A DNA stretch of 64,000 nt. It comes from Herbaspirillum seropedicae. GTDB lineage: Bacteria > Pseudomonadota > Gammaproteobacteria > Burkholderiales > Burkholderiaceae_D. How positions within the stretch are numbered: position 1 is the first letter of the stretch; every line of letters starts with the position of its first letter. Positions 21,440 to 30,914 of the stretch are shown one piece after another. The translations under genes were made by a program, and so were the position numbers. Under the pieces are notes generated by a model, which saw nothing but the letters and a program-made list of their open reading frames with translations, searched no databases and was not told the DNA's origin. The stretch covers positions 5,327,021 to 5,391,020 of the forward strand of contig NZ_CP011930.1 in the NCBI RefSeq assembly GCF_001040945.1, written 5' to 3'.

Positions 21440-22507
21440 ATGGAAATCCCACCACTCTTCAAGCAGGGCGCCTCGGCCCGGGTCCGCGTGACCGTCTTTG
21501 CGCTGCTGTCGATCGTGATGCTGGTGGTCGACGCCCGCATGCACGTACTGGGCACGATACGCCAGGCCCTGGCCACGGCCCTCTACCCGTTCCAGACGGT
21601 CGCCATGATGCCGCGCGACGCGGCCACCAGCATCACCGATTCACTGGTGGCGCTGAACACGCTGCAAAAGGAAAACCGCGAGCTGCGCCAGCAGCAGATC
21701 GTCAACGCCCAGCTGCTGCAGCAGGAACGCCTGCTGGCGGCCGAGAACGCCCAGCTGCGCAAGCTGCTGGAAATGCAGCAGAAGGTGCCGGTCAAGTCCA
21801 TCGTCGGTGAGATCCTCTACGACGCGCGCGATCCCTTCACCCGCAAGATCATCCTCAACCGCGGCTCCCAGCAAGGCGTGGAAGCCGGCCAACCGGTCAT
21901 CGACGAGGTCGGCATCGTGGGCCAGGTGACGCGGGTCTTCCCGTTTACCTCGGAAGTGACGCTGCTGACCGACAAGGACCAGGCCATTCCCGTGCAGGTG
22001 CTGCGCAACGGCCTGCGCAGCGTGGCCTATGGCCGTGGCCAGACCGGCGCGCTGGACCTGCGCTTCATGCCGGCCAACGCCGACATCCAGAAGGGCGACA
22101 TGCTGGTGACCTCGGGCATCGACGGCATCTACCCGCCCGGCCTGGCGGTGGCCAGCGTGGCGCTGGTGGAGACGCGCTCGGCGGACTCCTTCGCGCGCAT
22201 CGTCTGCCGTCCCCTGGCCGGCATCGACCGCCATCGCCAGTTGCTGATCCTGCTGGTGGAACAGAACCTGCCGCCGCGTCCGCAACCGGACGTGGTGGAC
22301 GAAAAGTCGGCCAAGCTCTTCAAGCGCCGGCTGCGTGACAGCACCCGCGACACCAGCGCCGACGACGCCAACGCCACTCCCAAGGACAAGCCGGCTGAGG
22401 AACGCAAGGGCGCTGCCGGCGCCGCTGCGGCAGCCGCGCCTGCTGCCGCTGCCGCCACGACCGCCCCCGCCCCTGCCAAGCCGGCCGCCAAGGAAACCAC
22501 CCGATGA
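21440..22507 (+). CDS. mreC: Rod-shape-determining protein MreC
   Basis: A 355-residue protein with one N-terminal membrane anchor (about residues 14-34), a coiled coil (about 70-115, rich in Q, L and E) and the MreC beta-domains (IVGEILYDARDPFTRKIILNRGS onward). The C-terminus is a low-complexity Ala/Pro/Lys tail. The ATG at 21440 gives MEIPPLFKQG, the usual start; a GTG 57 bp upstream in frame is less likely. Its stop overlaps the mreD start. It links MreB to the periplasmic synthases. Confidence 0.94.
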   Translation: MEIPPLFKQGASARVRVTVFALLSIVMLVVDARMHVLGTIRQALATALYPFQTVAMMPRDAATSITDSLVALNTLQKENRELRQQQIVNAQLLQQERLLAAENAQLRKLLEMQQKVPVKSIVGEILYDARDPFTRKIILNRGSQQGVEAGQPVIDEVGIVGQVTRVFPFTSEVTLLTDKDQAIPVQVLRNGLRSVAYGRGQTGALDLRFMPANADIQKGDMLVTSGIDGIYPPGLAVASVALVETRSADSFARIVCRPLAGIDRHRQLLILLVEQNLPPRPQPDVVDEKSAKLFKRRLRDSTRDTSADDANATPKDKPAEERKGAAGAAAAAAPAAAAATTAPAPAKPAAKETTR

Positions 22508-23013
22508 ACAATCACTACATCCTGCTGCCGGCCAATCCGCTGTTCATCGCGTTCAGCCTGGTGGTGGCCTTCCTGCTGAACCTGATGCCCTGGGGCCAGA
22601 TGGCCGGGGTGCCCGACTTCGTGGCGCTGGCGCTGGTGTTCTGGAACATCCACCAGCCGCGCAAGGTGGGCATCAGCGTGGCCTTCCTGATGGGCCTGCT
22701 GATGGACGTCAACGAGGCCACGCTGCTGGGCGAGAACGCCCTGGCCTATACCCTGCTGTCGTATTTCGCCATCATGATCCACCGTCGCGTGCTGTGGTTC
22801 CCGCTGCGCACCCAGGCCCTGCATGTGCTGCCGCTGTTGCTGCTGGCGCAGGCGGTGCAGTTGGTGATCCAGCTGCTGGTCACGGGCAAGTCGCCGGACT
22901 GGTTCTATTTCAGCGAGAGCGTGGTGTCGGCCCTGCTGTGGCCGGTGGTGAGCCTGTTGCTGCTGGCGCCGCAACGCCGCGCCGTCGACCGCGACGAAAA
23001 CCGTCCCATCTGA
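22504..23013 (+). CDS. mreD: Rod-shape-determining protein MreD
   Basis: A 169-residue hydrophobic protein with about five membrane segments, starting MNNHYILLPANPLFIAFSLV. It overlaps mreC by 4 bp and is followed 19 bp later by mrdA. Its position and hydrophobic profile identify it as MreD, an integral membrane part of the elongasome. Confidence 0.93.
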   Translation: MNNHYILLPANPLFIAFSLVVAFLLNLMPWGQMAGVPDFVALALVFWNIHQPRKVGISVAFLMGLLMDVNEATLLGENALAYTLLSYFAIMIHRRVLWFPLRTQALHVLPLLLLAQAVQLVIQLLVTGKSPDWFYFSESVVSALLWPVVSLLLLAPQRRAVDRDENRPI

Positions 23014-23032
23014 GGGACCAGGTGCAAGCAGC

Positions 23033-25003
23033 ATGACCGAATTCAAGAATACCGCGCATGAGCTGAGGCTGTTCCGCATACGCCTGCTGGCGGTGAGCGT
23101 GCTGGTGCTGGTCTGCTTCAGCCTGCTGCTGGCGCGCTTTCTGTGGCTGCAGGTGGTGCGCCACGACGCCTACGCCGCCCAGGCCGAGGAAAACCGCATC
23201 TCGGTGGTGCCCATCGTGCCCAACCGGGGCCTGATCCTGGACCGCAACGGCGTGGTGCTGGCGCGCAATTACTCGGCCTACACGCTGGAAATCACCCCTT
23301 CCAAGATCCGCACCAACATCGATGACCTCATCGATGAGCTGGGCACGCTGGTGGAAATCCAGCCGCGCGACCGCCGCCGCTTCCGCCGCCTGCAGGAAGA
23401 ATCCAAGAACTTCGAAAGCGTCCCCATCCGCACCCGCCTGACCGATGAGGAAGTGGCCAAGTTCACCGCCCAGCGCTATCGCTTCCCGGGCGTGGAAGTG
23501 CAGGCCCGCCTGTTCCGCCAGTATCCCTATGGCAAGACGGCGGCGCACGTGATCGGCTACATCGGCCGCATCAGCCAGCGCGATGCCGAACGCATTGCCG
23601 ATTCCGACGACGAGGCCAACTACAACGGTACCGACTACATCGGCAAGGAAGGCCTGGAAAAGAGCTACGAAAGCCAGCTGCACGGCACCACCGGCTACGA
23701 GGAAGTGGAAATCTCGGCCAGCGGGCGCGCGGTGCGTTCGCTCTCGCGCACGCCGGCCACGCCCGGCAAGAACCTGATCCTGTCCATCGACATCGAGCTG
23801 CAGAAGGTGGTGGAAGAAGCCTTCGGCGACCAGAAGGGCGCGCTGGTCGCGATCAACCCGGCCACCGGCGACATCCTGGCCTATGTCTCGCAGCCCTCCT
23901 ATGACCCCAACCTGTTCGTCGAAGGCATCGACCAGCAGAGCTGGGATGAGTTGAACAAGTCCCCCGACCGGCCGCTGCTGAACCGCCCCCTGTCGGGCCT
24001 GTATTCGCCCGGTTCGACCTATAAGCCCTTCATGGCGCTGGCCGCGCTGGAGCTGGGCAAGCGCCGCCCGCAAGACGCCATCCGCGACCCCGGCTACTTC
24101 ATCCTGGGCAACCACCGTTTCCGCGATGACAAGGAAGGTGGCCACGGGGTGGTGGACATGTACCGCTCGGTGGTGGTCTCCTGCGACACCTACTACTACA
24201 TGCTGGCCAATGACATGGGGGTCAACGCCATCCATGACTTCATGAAGCCGTTCGGCTTCGGCCAGATCACCGGCATCGACCTGGAGCACGAGAAGCGCGG
24301 CATCCTGCCCTCCACCGAGTGGAAGCGCACCGCCTTCCGCAAACCCGAGCAGAAGCGCTGGATCGCCGGCGACACCGTCTCGCTGGGCATCGGCCAGGGT
24401 TACAACAGCTTTACGCCGCTGCAACTGGCGCAGGCCACGGCCATCCTGGCCAACAACGGCGTGGTGATGAAGCCGCACCTGGTCAAGATCGTCGAGGATG
24501 GCGTGACCCACGAGCGCACCGAGACCGTGCCCAAGGAAAGCTACCGCATCCCGATGAAGCAGGAAAACATCGACTTCATCAAGCGCGCCATGGTGGGCGT
24601 GGTCAAGGAAGGCACGGGCGCCGCCGCCTTCCGGGGTGCGCCCTATGAATCGGGCGGCAAGACCGGTACGGCGCAGGTGGTCAACATCGCCAAGAACCAG
24701 AAGTACGACTCCAAGAAGCTCTCGCGCATCTACCACGACAACGGCCTGTATATCGGCTTTGCCCCGGCCGATGCGCCGCGCATTGCCATTGCGGCGGTGG
24801 TCGAGAACGGTGGCTGGGGCGCTGGCGTAGCCGCGCCGCTGGTGCGCAAGGCCATGGACTACTTCATGCTGGGCAAGCGTCCCAACGAACCGATCAAGTC
24901 GATCGCGCCCGCCGAGGCCGTGACCGCCGATACGCCGGTCGAAGGCCCGACCTCCGAGGACAACGGCGCCACGCCGACGGTCCAGCCGGATGTGCAGGAA
25001 TGA
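23033..25003 (+). CDS. mrdA: Penicillin-binding protein 2, peptidoglycan transpeptidase
   Basis: A 656-residue class B PBP. One N-terminal anchor (about residues 16-38) is followed by a dimerisation/pedestal domain with RGLILDRNGVVLARNYSAY. The transpeptidase domain has the active-site serine S328 in SPGSTYKP, and the KTG box in SGGKTGTAQV. It cross-links septum-independent peptidoglycan with its partner RodA, encoded next. Confidence 0.96.
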   Translation: MTEFKNTAHELRLFRIRLLAVSVLVLVCFSLLLARFLWLQVVRHDAYAAQAEENRISVVPIVPNRGLILDRNGVVLARNYSAYTLEITPSKIRTNIDDLIDELGTLVEIQPRDRRRFRRLQEESKNFESVPIRTRLTDEEVAKFTAQRYRFPGVEVQARLFRQYPYGKTAAHVIGYIGRISQRDAERIADSDDEANYNGTDYIGKEGLEKSYESQLHGTTGYEEVEISASGRAVRSLSRTPATPGKNLILSIDIELQKVVEEAFGDQKGALVAINPATGDILAYVSQPSYDPNLFVEGIDQQSWDELNKSPDRPLLNRPLSGLYSPGSTYKPFMALAALELGKRRPQDAIRDPGYFILGNHRFRDDKEGGHGVVDMYRSVVVSCDTYYYMLANDMGVNAIHDFMKPFGFGQITGIDLEHEKRGILPSTEWKRTAFRKPEQKRWIAGDTVSLGIGQGYNSFTPLQLAQATAILANNGVVMKPHLVKIVEDGVTHERTETVPKESYRIPMKQENIDFIKRAMVGVVKEGTGAAAFRGAPYESGGKTGTAQVVNIAKNQKYDSKKLSRIYHDNGLYIGFAPADAPRIAIAAVVENGGWGAGVAAPLVRKAMDYFMLGKRPNEPIKSIAPAEAVTADTPVEGPTSEDNGATPTVQPDVQE

Positions 25004-25093
25004 GACCGCCCCGGATTTGAACGCGGACGCGGCCGGTCGACCCGGTCGCGTCCGCCCTGACATCGCAACAAGCAGTACGCACGAGGAGCCGGC

Positions 25094-26203
25094 ATGAGCC
25101 TGCAACGTCCGCCCCTGTGGCAAATCATCAAGCCGCACCTGACGGTGTTCGACGGCGCGCTGTCGCTGATCGTATTCCTGATCCTGTCGGTGGGCATCGT
25201 GACGCTCTATTCGGCCGGCATGAACTTCCCCGGCCGGGTGGAAGACCAGCTGCGCAACATCCTGGTGGCCTTCGTGGTCATGTGGATCGCCGCCAACGTC
25301 TCCCCCCAGCTGCTGCTGCGGCTGGCGGTGCCGGTCTATACGGTGGGGGTGACGCTGCTCATTGCGGTGGCGCTGTTCGGCATCATCAAGAAGGGGTCGC
25401 GGCGCTGGCTCAACATCGGCATGGTGGTGCAGCCCTCCGAGATCATGAAGATCGCCATGCCGCTGATGCTGGCCTGGTATTTCCAGAAGCGCGAAGGCAT
25501 GCTGCGCTGGGATGCCTTCGTGGTGGCGGCGATCCTGCTGCTGATCCCGGGTTTCCTGATCATCCGCCAGCCTGACCTGGGCACGGGCCTGCTGGTGCTG
25601 GCCGCCGGTTTCTATGTGATCTTCTTCGCCGGACTGCCCTGGAAGATCCTGGCGGGCCTGTTCGTGGCCGGGGCGGCCAGCCTGCCGGTGGTGTGGTCAT
25701 TCATGCATGATTACCAGCGCCAGCGCGTCATGATGCTGATCGACCCGACCTCCGATCCGCTGGGCAAGGGCTTCCACATCATCCAGTCGACCATTGCCAT
25801 CGGCTCGGGCGGGGTGACCGGCAAGGGCTGGCTGATGGGGACGCAGACCCACCTGGAATTCATCCCCGAGCGGACCACCGACTTCATCTTCTCGGTCTAT
25901 TCCGAAGAATTCGGGCTGATCGGCAACATCGTGCTGCTGGTGCTGTACCTGCTGCTGATTGGACGGGGCCTCATGATCACGGCCAATGCGCCGACACTTT
26001 TCACGCGCCTCCTGGGCGGTGCCATCACCATGATCTTCTTCACCTATGCCTTCGTGAACATGGGCATGGTCAGCGGCATCCTGCCAGTGGTGGGCGTGCC
26101 GCTGCCCTTCATGAGCTATGGCGGCACGGCCCTGGTCACGCTGGGGCTGGGCGCGGGCATCCTGATGAGCATCCAGCGCCATCGCAAGCTGGTGCAGAGC
26201 TGA
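25094..26203 (+). CDS. rodA: Peptidoglycan glycosyltransferase RodA (SEDS family)
   Basis: A 369-residue polytopic SEDS protein. Conserved pieces include FGIIKKGSRRWLNIGMVVQPSEIMKIAMPL, IRQPDLGTGLLVLAAGF and VPLPFMSYGGTALVTLGLGAGIL. With PBP2 it forms the elongation polymerase-transpeptidase pair. It is 90 bp after mrdA. Confidence 0.96.
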   Translation: MSLQRPPLWQIIKPHLTVFDGALSLIVFLILSVGIVTLYSAGMNFPGRVEDQLRNILVAFVVMWIAANVSPQLLLRLAVPVYTVGVTLLIAVALFGIIKKGSRRWLNIGMVVQPSEIMKIAMPLMLAWYFQKREGMLRWDAFVVAAILLLIPGFLIIRQPDLGTGLLVLAAGFYVIFFAGLPWKILAGLFVAGAASLPVVWSFMHDYQRQRVMMLIDPTSDPLGKGFHIIQSTIAIGSGGVTGKGWLMGTQTHLEFIPERTTDFIFSVYSEEFGLIGNIVLLVLYLLLIGRGLMITANAPTLFTRLLGGAITMIFFTYAFVNMGMVSGILPVVGVPLPFMSYGGTALVTLGLGAGILMSIQRHRKLVQS

Positions 26204-26357
26204 TCGGCCCGGCAGAGGGCCAAGCGCGTCACCGGTTGAACTTGCCCCACTGACGGGTTGTCAGCCTGGGGAGGTTGCACTCTGGTATCGTTGCAGACAA
26301 TCCCGGCCCCACTCCGGTGGGCGATCCGGCACATCGACTGTTGAACAAGGACAGCCA

Positions 26358-27554
26358 ATGGGAACACCATCACTCCAACATCCGGGCCGCGCGGCGGTCC
26401 CTCCGACCGGAGCGGCGCTGCGTGCAGCGGCGCTGCTGCTGCCCTTGCTGCTGGCGGCCTGCGGCACCACGCCCCCGGCCAGCCGCCAAGGCGGCGTCCA
26501 GGCCCCGACGCCGGTAAAGGCCGGCTCCTCGCGTCCCTCCAACGTACCGGCGCTACCGGCGGCGGGCTCCGGGCGCGGCGGCTACTACAAGGACGACGGC
26601 CCGGGCGACCATATCCCCGACGGCCTGCTGGACGTGGCCGATGCCGAGCCGCAGGTGGAGCCGGTCTCCAAGGCCGCCAGCCGTCCCTATGCGGTGTTCG
26701 GCAAGACCTACGTTCCCATCACGGACAACCAGCCCTTCGTCCAGCGCGGCATCGGCAGCTGGTATGGCAAGAAATTCCATGGCCAGAAGACGTCTTCCGG
26801 CGAACTCTACGACATGTACAAGATGACGGCGGCGCACCCCACGCTGCCCATCCCCTCCTATGCCCGGGTGACCAACCTGAAGACGGGCAAGCAGGTGATC
26901 GTGCGCATCAATGACCGTGGTCCCTTCCATTCCAGCCGCATCATCGACCTGTCCTATACCGCCGCCCTGAAACTGGGCTACCTGGGTAGCGGCAGCAGCG
27001 AGCTGGAAGTCGAGCGCATCCTGCCCGAAGAAGCCCAGCGCATGGCCGATGCCCGCCGCAATGGCACCGCCGTGGCGGCGGCCGATCCGATCAACAAGGC
27101 TGCCGACAATGGCGCTGGGGTGTCCACCGGCGCGGTCGAGATCAACTCCGTGAGCACCCAGAACCTGCCGCCGCAACCCACCGTGGCGGCGGTGCAGCCG
27201 ATCAACGCGTCCACCACCAGCGCAGCCAATGGTGCTGGTCTCAACGGCGGCGGCGGCATCATCAATGCCGTGGCGAGCGGCTCGGCGCCCTCCCCGGCGA
27301 TGCCGCAGGCGGTGCCGCTGACAGCGGGCTACTACCTGCAATTCGGCGCCTATTCCCAGGAAACCAACGCCCTGCAGGCGAAAGAGAAACTGCTGCCCAG
27401 CCTCTCGGGCATCGTCGACAGCATGCAGGCGGTGCAGGTCAACGGCCTCTATCGCCTCTACGCCGGCCCCTACCCCACCCGTCCGGCGGCGCAGAATGCC
27501 GCCATGCTGGTGCGCCAGCGCAGCGCGGGTACGCCCTTCATCGTCGAGCGCTGA
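26358..27554 (+). CDS. rlpA: Septal-ring lytic transglycosylase RlpA-family lipoprotein with SPOR domain
   Basis: A 398-residue lipoprotein: the signal peptide ends in LLLAACG, with lipidated C35. The double-psi beta-barrel domain (about residues 130-215) contains GIGSWYGKKFHGQKTSSGELY and VIVRINDRGPFHSSRIIDLS. A Pro/Ala/Asn linker leads to a C-terminal SPOR domain (YYLQFGAYSQETNALQAKEK) that binds denuded glycan strands at division sites. It follows rodA, as in many proteobacteria. Confidence 0.94.
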   Translation: MGTPSLQHPGRAAVPPTGAALRAAALLLPLLLAACGTTPPASRQGGVQAPTPVKAGSSRPSNVPALPAAGSGRGGYYKDDGPGDHIPDGLLDVADAEPQVEPVSKAASRPYAVFGKTYVPITDNQPFVQRGIGSWYGKKFHGQKTSSGELYDMYKMTAAHPTLPIPSYARVTNLKTGKQVIVRINDRGPFHSSRIIDLSYTAALKLGYLGSGSSELEVERILPEEAQRMADARRNGTAVAAADPINKAADNGAGVSTGAVEINSVSTQNLPPQPTVAAVQPINASTTSAANGAGLNGGGGIINAVASGSAPSPAMPQAVPLTAGYYLQFGAYSQETNALQAKEKLLPSLSGIVDSMQAVQVNGLYRLYAGPYPTRPAAQNAAMLVRQRSAGTPFIVER

Positions 27555-27578
27555 TCGTCGACGCCCGATCCCGCGGGA

Positions 27579-28514
27579 TCAGGCGTCGTCCTCGTCCTCA
27601 CCCGCCTCTTCGTCCTCCTGCGCGCCCTGGCGGATCGCCAGGGCGCGGTCATAGAGCGCGTTCTTCTTCACCCCCGTGATCTGCGCGGCCAGCGCCGCCG
27701 CCTGCCGCACCGGCAGTTCGGCCAACAGGATGCGCAGCACGCGCTCGGCCTCGGCGCCATCGCCCTCGGTCACCGGCGCACCTTCTACCAGGATCACGAA
27801 TTCACCGCGCTGGCGGTTGGCGTCCTGCGCCAGCCAGTCGGGCGCTTCACCCAGCGAGCAGCGGTGGATGTCTTCGAACAGCTTGGTCAGCTCGCGCGCC
27901 AGCACCACCTGGCGCTGCGGACCGAACACCTGCAACAGCGACTGCACGGTCTCGACGATGCGATGCGGCGCTTCATAGAACACCAGGGCCGCCGGCAACT
28001 CGACCAATTCCTGCAAGGCGGTCTCGCGCTGGCGCGTCTTGGCCGGCAGGAAGCCGACAAAATGGAAGCGCTCATCGGTCAGGCCCGACGCCGACAAGGC
28101 CGTGATCGCCGCCGAGGCGCCCGGCAAGGGGATCACCCGCAAACCCGCCGCGCGCACCGCATCGACCACCCGCGCGCCCGGATCGGACACCGCAGGAGTG
28201 CCCGCATCGGACACCAGCGCCACCCGCTGCCCGGCGTGCAGGCGCTCGATGATCTTGGCGGCGGCTTCGCGTTCGTTGTGTTCGTGGGTGGCCAGCAGCG
28301 GGCGCGAGAGACCGTAGCGCTGCAACAACTGGCTGGTGTTGCGCGTGTCCTCGCAGGCCACGGCGTCGGCGATGCTCAACAGGTGCAGGCCGCGCAGGCT
28401 GATGTCGCAGACATTCCCGATGGGCGTAGCCAGCACATATAATGCCGACACCGGATAGTTTTGCTGGGCGGCATCTTGCAGGATGGTGGCGGCAACGCTG
28501 GAATTCTGATTCAT
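27579..28514 (-). CDS. rsmI: 16S rRNA 2'-O-methyltransferase RsmI (C1402)
   Basis: A 311-residue SAM-dependent tetrapyrrole-methylase-fold protein. LYVLATPIGNVCDISLRGLHLL and VALVSDAGTPAVSDPGARVV are the RsmI signatures. The tail is very acidic (AQEDEEAGEDEDDA). The start codon lies only 13 bp from the divergent lpoA start. No Shine-Dalgarno is visible in that gap on this strand, so the true start could lie a little downstream. Confidence 0.93.
   Translation of the reverse strand: MNQNSSVAATILQDAAQQNYPVSALYVLATPIGNVCDISLRGLHLLSIADAVACEDTRNTSQLLQRYGLSRPLLATHEHNEREAAAKIIERLHAGQRVALVSDAGTPAVSDPGARVVDAVRAAGLRVIPLPGASAAITALSASGLTDERFHFVGFLPAKTRQRETALQELVELPAALVFYEAPHRIVETVQSLLQVFGPQRQVVLARELTKLFEDIHRCSLGEAPDWLAQDANRQRGEFVILVEGAPVTEGDGAEAERVLRILLAELPVRQAAALAAQITGVKKNALYDRALAIRQGAQEDEEAGEDEDDA
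28438..28443 (+). promoter_or_regulatory. Candidate lpoA promoter inside the 5' end of rsmI
   Basis: A perfect TATAAT on the plus strand lies 84 bp before the lpoA start, within rsmI codons. The best -35 is weak (TTCCCG at 28414-28419, 18-bp spacer). Because the two starts are 13 bp apart, the lpoA promoter must lie inside rsmI, which supports this call. Confidence 0.45.
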
Positions 28515-28527
28515 TGGAGGAGGCGGG

Positions 28528-29811
28528 ATGTTCACTGGATTGATGAAAATGAGCGCGCGAGCGGCCCTGGTGGCTGGCTTGCTGGCGTCCTGGGCGGCGC
28601 TCGCACCGAACACCGCCACAGCAGCCGACAGTGTACCCCTGCTGGCGCAGACTGCCACCCCCGCGCTGCCCGCTGCGGGCGTGGGCGCAGGCAATGGCGG
28701 CGCAGTGATCCTGCCGCCGGGCAGCTCCTCCGAAGCCCAGGCAGAAGCCGCGGGCCTGCCGGCCACGCCGGCTGCCGCAGCGCCGGTACGCATGGCGGTG
28801 CTGCTGCCCAACCGCAGCGGTGCCTTCGGGGCCGCCGCCGATGCGGTACGCACCGGCCTGCTGACGGCCTATTCGCGCCAGAAGGACAACATCCAGCTCT
28901 CCATCATCGAAACGGGCGACTCGGCGGCCGACATGCAGCGCGCCTATGACGAGGCCTCGGCGCGCTTTGACATCCTCATCGGCCCGCTCTCGCGCAGCGC
29001 CGTCACGGCGGTGGCGCAGAGTGGACGCGTGAGCAAGCCCACCATCGCCCTGGCCCAGCCGGACATGGCCGGCGAAGGCGAGATGCAGCTGCCAGCGCAG
29101 ATGCTGGCGGTGGGACTGTCCATCGATGAAGAAGCCCGCCAGGTCGCCAACTGGGTCGAGAAGGAAAAAGCGCCCGGCAAGATCTTCGCCATCTCCACCG
29201 GCGTGGCCTGGCAAAAGCGGGCCGCCCGCTCGTTCCAGCTGCGCGCGCGCCAGTTGGGCATGCAGGTGGAGACGCTGGAACTGAGCACGCCCTCCAACGC
29301 CCTCTCCGCCCCCGGCCTGGCGCAACTGGCCAAGCGCGTGGAACAGGAAAAGCCGGCGCTGCTGTTCCTGGCGCTGGACGCGTCCCAGGCCGTGCAGTTG
29401 CGCAGCGCTGTGGGCACCGAGCTGCCGCTGTATGGCACTTCGCAGATCAACCCCTTTACGCTCAAGCGTGACAATCCCAACGACAAGCTGCCTGAACTGG
29501 ATGGCGTGCGCCTCATCGACATTCCCTGGCAATTGCAGGCCGACAACGTGGCCGTGGCCCGCTACCCGCGTCCGACCATCAACGACAACGAGCGCCCCAA
29601 CCCGGATCTGGCGCGCCTGTATGCACTGGGCATCGATGCCTACCGTATCGCCTACGGCATCGCGCAGCAGCGCTCGGGCTTTGACGTGGACGGTGTCACG
29701 GGACGCCTGAACGTGAACATGGTCAGCGGCGGCGCCACCTATTTCCAGCGCCAGGAAACCCAGGCCATCTACCAGGATGGCTGGCCGGTGCCCACGGCCG
29801 ACCAGTATTGA
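28528..29811 (+). CDS. lpoA: LpoA-like penicillin-binding protein activator (LppC domain), no lipobox
   Basis: A 427-residue exported protein whose bulk is the type I periplasmic-binding-like LppC domain (AVLLPNRSGAFGAAADAVRTG onward). E. coli LpoA is about 680 residues, with an N-terminal TPR domain and a lipid anchor. Here the TPR region is absent and the signal sequence (ending ALAPNTATAADS) has no cysteine, so it should be soluble in the periplasm. The start has a strong GGAGGAGGCGGG. Gene order lpoA-yraN-diaA-dolP with divergent rsmI matches E. coli, supporting the identity. Confidence 0.85.
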   Translation: MFTGLMKMSARAALVAGLLASWAALAPNTATAADSVPLLAQTATPALPAAGVGAGNGGAVILPPGSSSEAQAEAAGLPATPAAAAPVRMAVLLPNRSGAFGAAADAVRTGLLTAYSRQKDNIQLSIIETGDSAADMQRAYDEASARFDILIGPLSRSAVTAVAQSGRVSKPTIALAQPDMAGEGEMQLPAQMLAVGLSIDEEARQVANWVEKEKAPGKIFAISTGVAWQKRAARSFQLRARQLGMQVETLELSTPSNALSAPGLAQLAKRVEQEKPALLFLALDASQAVQLRSAVGTELPLYGTSQINPFTLKRDNPNDKLPELDGVRLIDIPWQLQADNVAVARYPRPTINDNERPNPDLARLYALGIDAYRIAYGIAQQRSGFDVDGVTGRLNVNMVSGGATYFQRQETQAIYQDGWPVPTADQY

Positions 29812-29826
29812 GGCCGCGACTGCGTC

Positions 29827-30195
29827 ATGGCGCTCAATGCTTCGGGGTCGCGCACCTCGCGCCAGCGTACCGGCGAGGCGGCCGAGCAACAGGCGCTGAC
29901 GCATCTGCGCCAGCAGGGCCTGCAACTGCTGGAGCGCAATTACCGCTGCCAGGGCGGTGAAATCGATCTCATCATGCGCGAGGGTGACACCGTGGTCTTC
30001 GTCGAAGTGCGCGCCCGCGCCGGCGCTTCCTATGGCGGCGCGGCCGCCAGCGTCACGCCGGCCAAGCAGCGTCGCCTGATCCTGGCGGCGCAGCGCTGGC
30101 TGCAGGCGCAGGCCGGCACGCCGCCCTGCCGCTTCGATGTCGTCACCCTGGAGGGCCAACAGCTGCAGTGGCTGCGCAACGCCATCGAGGCCTGA
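29827..30195 (+). CDS. yraN: YraN family protein (UPF0102), predicted endonuclease-like fold
   Basis: A 122-residue protein with the YraN signature [20 protein letters not shown], then [29 protein letters not shown]. This resembles a PD-(D/E)XK nuclease core, with Asp in EIDLI and Glu in FVEVR, and Arg in place of the usual Lys. It lies 15 bp after lpoA. Biochemical function is not established for the family. Confidence 0.9.
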   Translation: MALNASGSRTSRQRTGEAAEQQALTHLRQQGLQLLERNYRCQGGEIDLIMREGDTVVFVEVRARAGASYGGAAASVTPAKQRRLILAAQRWLQAQAGTPPCRFDVVTLEGQQLQWLRNAIEA

Positions 30196-30301
30196 ATACG
30201 CCATGGCGGGCGCAATCGCGCGCTGCTGGCGTATCATGTGCGACCGGTCCACGGACATTTTTCTTCACCAGAGGCGCGGGCCCGGCCCCGAGCGTCTCAA
30301 C

Positions 30302-30307
30302 TATAAT
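30302..30307 (+). promoter_or_regulatory. Candidate -10 element just upstream of diaA
   Basis: TATAAT ends 10 bp before the ATG at 30318. Transcripts would have only a few untranslated bases. No good -35 is seen. It could be a secondary promoter inside the lpoA-yraN-diaA-dolP cluster. Confidence 0.4.
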
Positions 30308-30317
30308 CGCAGGCATC

Positions 30318-30914
30318 ATGACAAATCCTCGCATCCTCGCCCATTTCCAGGAAAGCGCCGACCTGAAGATGAAGGCCGCCAGCGTGCTGGCGCAACCGAT
30401 CGAACAGGCCATTGAACTTATGTTCACCGCGCTGTCGAATGGCAACAAGATCCTTGCCTGCGGCAATGGCGGTTCGGCTGCTGACAGCCAGCACTTCGCC
30501 GCCGAACTGGTGGGTCGTTTCGAACGTGAGCGCCTGCCCCTGCCGGCGCTGGCGCTGACCACCGATACCTCCATCCTCACAGCGGTAGGCAACGACTACA
30601 GCTACCAGGAAATCTTCTCGAAGCAGGTCCAGGCCTTCGGCCAGTCCGGCGACATCCTGCTGGCCTTCTCCACCTCGGGCAACTCGGGCAACATCCTGGC
30701 GGCCATCGAAGTGGCCCACGAGCGTGACATGCGCGTGGTGGCGCTGACCGGCAAGGGCGGCGGCAAGATTGGCAAGGTCTTGAACGACGCCGATGTGCAT
30801 ATCTGCGTGCCGCATGACCGTACCGCGCGCATCCAGGAAGTGCATCTGGTCACCCTGCATTGCATCTGCGACGGCATCGACGTCGCACTTTTTGGAGATG
30901 ACGCACATGAATGA
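30318..30914 (+). CDS. diaA: SIS-domain protein, DiaA/GmhA-like (DnaA initiator-associating or phosphoheptose isomerase)
   Basis: A 198-residue single SIS domain: [42 protein letters not shown], and the C-terminal [18 protein letters not shown]. The tail and the neighbours (yraN before, dolP after) match E. coli DiaA, which binds DnaA and times replication. The close paralogue GmhA makes heptose for lipopolysaccharide and shares the motifs, so isomerase activity cannot be excluded. The 3' end overlaps dolP by 8 bp. Confidence 0.85.
   Translation: MTNPRILAHFQESADLKMKAASVLAQPIEQAIELMFTALSNGNKILACGNGGSAADSQHFAAELVGRFERERLPLPALALTTDTSILTAVGNDYSYQEIFSKQVQAFGQSGDILLAFSTSGNSGNILAAIEVAHERDMRVVALTGKGGGKIGKVLNDADVHICVPHDRTARIQEVHLVTLHCICDGIDVALFGDDAHE

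Noticed and set aside
22910..25138. A 742-codon minus-strand open frame opposite mrdA
   Set aside because: Shadow of PBP2 coding sequence; no homology or ribosome-binding site.
28072..30258. A 728-codon minus-strand frame across lpoA and part of rsmI
   Set aside because: Antisense shadow; the rsmI frame and lpoA are both strongly supported.
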